Assembly: GCA_030613665.1 (NCBI GenBank)
Contig: JAUWLN010000082.1
Coordinates: 1 to 7,709 of the forward strand
Source: Dehalococcoidia bacterium
Lineage (GTDB): Bacteria; Chloroflexota; Dehalococcoidia; Dehalococcoidales; RBG-16-60-22
Length of the DNA: 7,709 nt
Reading direction: 5' to 3'
The notes under the pieces were generated by a model. It saw only the letters and a program-made list of their open reading frames with translations, ran no database searches and was not told where the DNA came from. Position numbers and translations under genes: made by a program. Of the stretch, positions 4,808-7,709 are shown piece by piece; position 1 is the stretch's first letter, and each line of letters opens with the position of its first letter.

Positions 4808-6079
4808 ATGGCTTTAGAGGATTACAGGGATGATTGTACGGACTGCAGTCGCTGCTCCTACTGCAAGTGGATCCCGCTTGACCACATAAAAAGCGCCAGG
4901 TTTGCCAGGGCCTGTCCCAGCATTGAGTACTGTAGTTTTCAGGCCTACTCCCTCGTTGGCAGGTTATCCATCGGTCTTTCCTTGCTCGAGGGTAGGATCG
5001 GCTACAACGACGAACTGAAAGATATTGTATGGAAATGCCAGATGGGTGGGGCATGTGATGTCTCCGATAAGATCTGCCGCTATAACATCCGGGGGTTGGA
5101 GGTAATGCGCGAAATGCGGTTCAAGCTGGTTGAGGATGGACAGACGCTGCCCCGGCATAAGCCTTATATTGATAACCTTCATAAAGAAGAGAACATGATG
5201 ATGGAGCCTCGCGTGAATAGGGGCAAATGGGCTAATGGACTGGATGTAAAAAATCTGGCCAAGGACAAGGTTGCGGTGGTCTTTCATGCCGGCTGTCGTT
5301 ACAGTTATGATGAGGGATTGCAGGAGATAGCCAAGACCGCCGTCATGATGCTCAGGGATGCTGGTGTGGATATCGGTATCATGGGGGAGAACGAATCATG
5401 CTGCGGCGGCAGGGCTTACCAGTGGGGATACCGTAAAGAGCTGAACGGATTTTCCAGAAAAAACGCCCAGGCATGGGTTGATGCCGGAGTGAAGACGGTG
5501 GTCACACCGTGTGCTGAGTGTTACTACACCTTTAAGCGGCTTTATCCTGAGATAGGTTTCACTTTTGAGGTTATTCACGTGGTGGAATATATAAATCGCC
5601 TTATCAAGGAAGACAAGATAAAACTGACCAGGAGTGTGCCCCTGACGGTTACCTATCATGACCCTTGCCATCTGGGTAGGCTTGGCGAGCCGTATGTGCC
5701 TTGGCAGGGCAGTAGACAGAAAATATACGGGCAGATTCCGGTGTGGAAACCGAGCAAACCAAGGTATAGCGGTGCCTGGGGGATATACGATGCCCCAAGG
5801 AATGTCTTAAATAGCATACCGGGCCTAGAGCTGGTGGAGATGGAAAGAATCAGAGAGTATGCCTGGTGCTGTGGTGCCGGCGGCGGGGTACTGGAAGCAT
5901 ACCCGGACTTTGCCGCTTGGACTGCCGCAGAAAGGCTTGCCGAAGTAAAGGCCACTGGCGCAGAGGCAATAGTCAGCGCCTGCCCCTGGTGCGAAAGAAA
6001 CTTTGCCGATACGGTCAAAACCCAAGGTGAGAAAATCGAGGTCTATGACATCATAAACCTTGTTCAAATGGCGCTATAA
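4808..6079 (+). CDS. Two-CCG-domain Fe-S oxidoreductase (HdrD/GlcF-type electron-transfer subunit)
   Basis: This 423-residue protein has the plan of GlcF and heterodisulfide reductase HdrD: an N-terminal ferredoxin-like part and two cysteine-rich CCG domains. N-terminal cysteines are C10, C13, C16, C19, C36 (before Pro), C42, then C77, C83, C90, an irregular spacing compared with two CxxCxxCxxxCP motifs. The first CCG domain is C163, C198-C199-G200, C235, C238; spacings of 34, 35 and 2 fit the HdrB signature CX31-39CCX35-36CXXC for a non-cubane [4Fe-4S] cluster. The second is C287 (YHDPCHLG), C354-C355-G356, C392, C395, with 66 residues before the CC pair. No membrane helix is seen, so it is cytosolic or peripheral. 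GAGG 11 bases before the ATG is the likely ribosome site. It sits between two flavoprotein genes and presumably collects electrons from one or both for quinone, ferredoxin or a disulfide. Confidence 0.85.
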   Translation: MALEDYRDDCTDCSRCSYCKWIPLDHIKSARFARACPSIEYCSFQAYSLVGRLSIGLSLLEGRIGYNDELKDIVWKCQMGGACDVSDKICRYNIRGLEVMREMRFKLVEDGQTLPRHKPYIDNLHKEENMMMEPRVNRGKWANGLDVKNLAKDKVAVVFHAGCRYSYDEGLQEIAKTAVMMLRDAGVDIGIMGENESCCGGRAYQWGYRKELNGFSRKNAQAWVDAGVKTVVTPCAECYYTFKRLYPEIGFTFEVIHVVEYINRLIKEDKIKLTRSVPLTVTYHDPCHLGRLGEPYVPWQGSRQKIYGQIPVWKPSKPRYSGAWGIYDAPRNVLNSIPGLELVEMERIREYAWCCGAGGGVLEAYPDFAAWTAAERLAEVKATGAEAIVSACPWCERNFADTVKTQGEKIEVYDIINLVQMAL

Positions 6080-6098
6080 GAACGGAAGGGAGCAGAAA

Positions 6099-7709
6099 AT
6101 GGCATTATCAAGAGACGCATACCGTGCTTTGGAAGATATAGTCGACCCCAGATATATCTCAGAAGACCCCGCTGTAATGGACTCATACGCTTACCAGTGG
6201 CTGGCTGAAACCGTCCGTCCCAACCAGAGCAAGTTCATGCCCCGGCCGGAGGCCGCTTTGTTGCCAGGCAGTACCAAAGAAGTCCAGGCGATAGTAAGAA
6301 CCTGCAACAAATACAAGATAAAAGTAAAACCCTATTCCACAGGATGGTATTTTTACGGTGCTCCCCAAACTGAGGGTGTTATCCAGCTGGACATGCGGCG
6401 TATGGACCGTATCCTAGAGATTGATGAAAAGAACATGTTCGCCGTGATAGAGCCGTATGTTATCGCCGGTGTGCTCCAGGCAGAAGTGATGAAACGAGGG
6501 CTGAATTGCACCGTGACCGGCGCCGGCGCCAGCTGCTCTACCTTAGTCGGCGCTACCTGTTATCACGGAAGCGGCGGCACCTCAATTTACACTGGTGAGC
6601 TGAGGGAGCATCTGCTGGGGGCGGAGTGGGTTATGCCCAATGGCGAAATCCGCCGAACAGGCTCCCGCGGGGCCGGGGGCGGCGGGTGCTGTGCGGAAGG
6701 CCCGGGCCCGAGCATGAGGGGTAGCGTCAGGGGGGCGCTGGGAGCTAGAGGTGGTCTGGGCGTATATACCAAATGTGCGGTGAAGCTGTCTCCCTGGCCG
6801 GGGCCGACGGAGTTTCCCGTTGAGGGAACCGTGCCCGCTTACCGCTCTCCACTGCCCGGAAACTTCAGGGCATACACGTTGGCCTTTAAGGACTGGGATG
6901 GTTTATTCGAAGCCTGCTACAGATTATATGATAACGAGATAGGTTACTATTGGCACCGACAGTGGATCATGCTGGGCGAGGACCTGGGTCCGGCTTTCTG
7001 GATGCTCTACCAAGATCCCACCAAATCGCTTGACGACATCGAGGAATTTGTGCAGAAGAAGGAGATACAAGGGGTTACTGAGGAGATGAGGAGGTCATTC
7101 CAGCTGGTGCTGGCGGGCATGAGCCAGCGGGATATTGAGTATCAGGAGAAGGTGCTGGAGCGGATACTGGAAGAAACCGGGGGCTGGAAAGTCCAGAAGT
7201 GGCTGGAGCCGGAAATGGAGCAGTTTTCGTTATTGTATCTGCTAAGGCTGGGTAAGAAGAATCTGAACTTCGTCTACACCGGGGGCTGGATAGGCAACTT
7301 CATGCAGTCCGGCACGCCAGACTTTCTGAAGAAATACCGACAGGTCGCCGAAGATGCGACCAGAGAATACCAGGAGAAGGGATTGCTGGTGGACTGTGGA
7401 GACAATTCAATGATGGGATCCATGGCTTCCATCGGTGGCGGAGGAAACTGTGGATGGGAACAGTTCGGTTTTTATGATGTGGCCGACAAGGCATCGACTG
7501 CCGGCGCCGTAGAGTGGATGAAGCACTGTATACAGGCAGAAGCCAAGCATAATATCCCGCCAGGGAAAGAGGGAATGTTTCTTGCTGTAGGTAAAACCCA
7601 CGAAGAATTTCAGCAAGACCTGGCCAAGCAGGCAGCTATACATACGTGGCAGCGTAAGATTAAACAGGCCGTGGACCCCAACAATCTTGGCGACCGAATG
7701 TATCCCACT
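6099..7709 (+). CDS. FAD-binding oxidoreductase (VAO/PCMH-type), second flavin subunit, 3' end missing
   Basis: ATG at 6099 follows GGAAGGGAG and lies 19 bases after the Fe-S gene stop. The frame is open for 537 codons to the window edge. The PCMH-type FAD domain covers about residues 46-232: RPEAALLPGSTKEVQAIVRT, VKPYSTGW (where GGGTS is usual), IQLDMRRMDRILEIDEKN, then TGAGASCSTLVGA with GEL...EWVMPNGEIRRTGS, and a glycine-rich turn (187-223) ending ARGGLGVYTKCAVKLSPWPG. This order matches p-cresol methylhydroxylase/vanillyl-alcohol oxidase relatives. The C-terminal half carries GSMASIGGGGN and closes with AVDPNNLGDRMYPT, the usual near-terminal DPNN motif, so only a few residues are likely missing. 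It is clearly different in sequence from the first flavoprotein and not a recent duplicate. It may be the main catalytic subunit or a GlcE-like partner; its substrate is unknown. The stretch 6640-6730 is markedly G+C-rich. Confidence 0.8.
   Translation, partial: MALSRDAYRALEDIVDPRYISEDPAVMDSYAYQWLAETVRPNQSKFMPRPEAALLPGSTKEVQAIVRTCNKYKIKVKPYSTGWYFYGAPQTEGVIQLDMRRMDRILEIDEKNMFAVIEPYVIAGVLQAEVMKRGLNCTVTGAGASCSTLVGATCYHGSGGTSIYTGELREHLLGAEWVMPNGEIRRTGSRGAGGGGCCAEGPGPSMRGSVRGALGARGGLGVYTKCAVKLSPWPGPTEFPVEGTVPAYRSPLPGNFRAYTLAFKDWDGLFEACYRLYDNEIGYYWHRQWIMLGEDLGPAFWMLYQDPTKSLDDIEEFVQKKEIQGVTEEMRRSFQLVLAGMSQRDIEYQEKVLERILEETGGWKVQKWLEPEMEQFSLLYLLRLGKKNLNFVYTGGWIGNFMQSGTPDFLKKYRQVAEDATREYQEKGLLVDCGDNSMMGSMASIGGGGNCGWEQFGFYDVADKASTAGAVEWMKHCIQAEAKHNIPPGKEGMFLAVGKTHEEFQQDLAKQAAIHTWQRKIKQAVDPNNLGDRMYPT

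Noticed and set aside
1..7709. CRISPR arrays, tRNA or rRNA genes
   Set aside because: No regularly spaced direct repeats, cloverleaf-like folds or rRNA-like stretches were seen on either strand.

Overview
The window looks like bacterial DNA from an anaerobe: Shine-Dalgarno sites precede most genes, GTG and TTG starts occur, and the content is rich in Fe-S and flavin redox enzymes. The gene styles (CCG-domain Fe-S protein flanked by large FAD oxidoreductases, ferritin-like protein, CoA-dependent aldehyde dehydrogenase) resemble what I know from uncultured sediment bacteria such as Chloroflexota/Dehalococcoidia. That taxonomic guess is inference; there is no marker gene here.

Layout. (1) 1-119, minus: the first 39 codons of a probable major facilitator transporter, cut by the window edge. 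(2) 120-763: a poorly coding stretch with one tiny ORF behind a perfect Shine-Dalgarno (238-339) and a decayed remnant of an IS3-family insertion sequence (orfA at 438-614, left end probably near 373). (3) 764-2914, minus: a compact three-gene operon running mmsA-like CoA-acylating aldehyde dehydrogenase, then a ferritin-like protein with an eroded metal site, then a 63-residue cysteine-containing protein. (4) 2915-3304: a 390-bp divergent control region with a near-consensus sigma70 promoter for the right-hand operon, a 22-bp operator-like palindrome abutting a -35-like hexamer of the left-hand operon, and a leader of about 180 nt with small hairpins. (5) 3305-7709, plus: a flavoprotein, an HdrD/GlcF-type Fe-S protein and a second, different flavoprotein that runs off the right edge only a few residues from its expected end.

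Working model (inference). The right operon resembles the glycolate/lactate oxidase plan (GlcD-GlcE-GlcF): flavin subunits oxidise an organic hydroxyl substrate and pass electrons to a two-CCG Fe-S subunit, whose first CCG motif fits the HdrB signature for a non-cubane [4Fe-4S] cluster. The left operon supplies an NAD- and CoA-dependent aldehyde dehydrogenase that could turn a resulting aldehyde or semialdehyde into an acyl-CoA. The divergent arrangement with a shared control region suggests the two operons serve one catabolic route. The substrate cannot be read from sequence.
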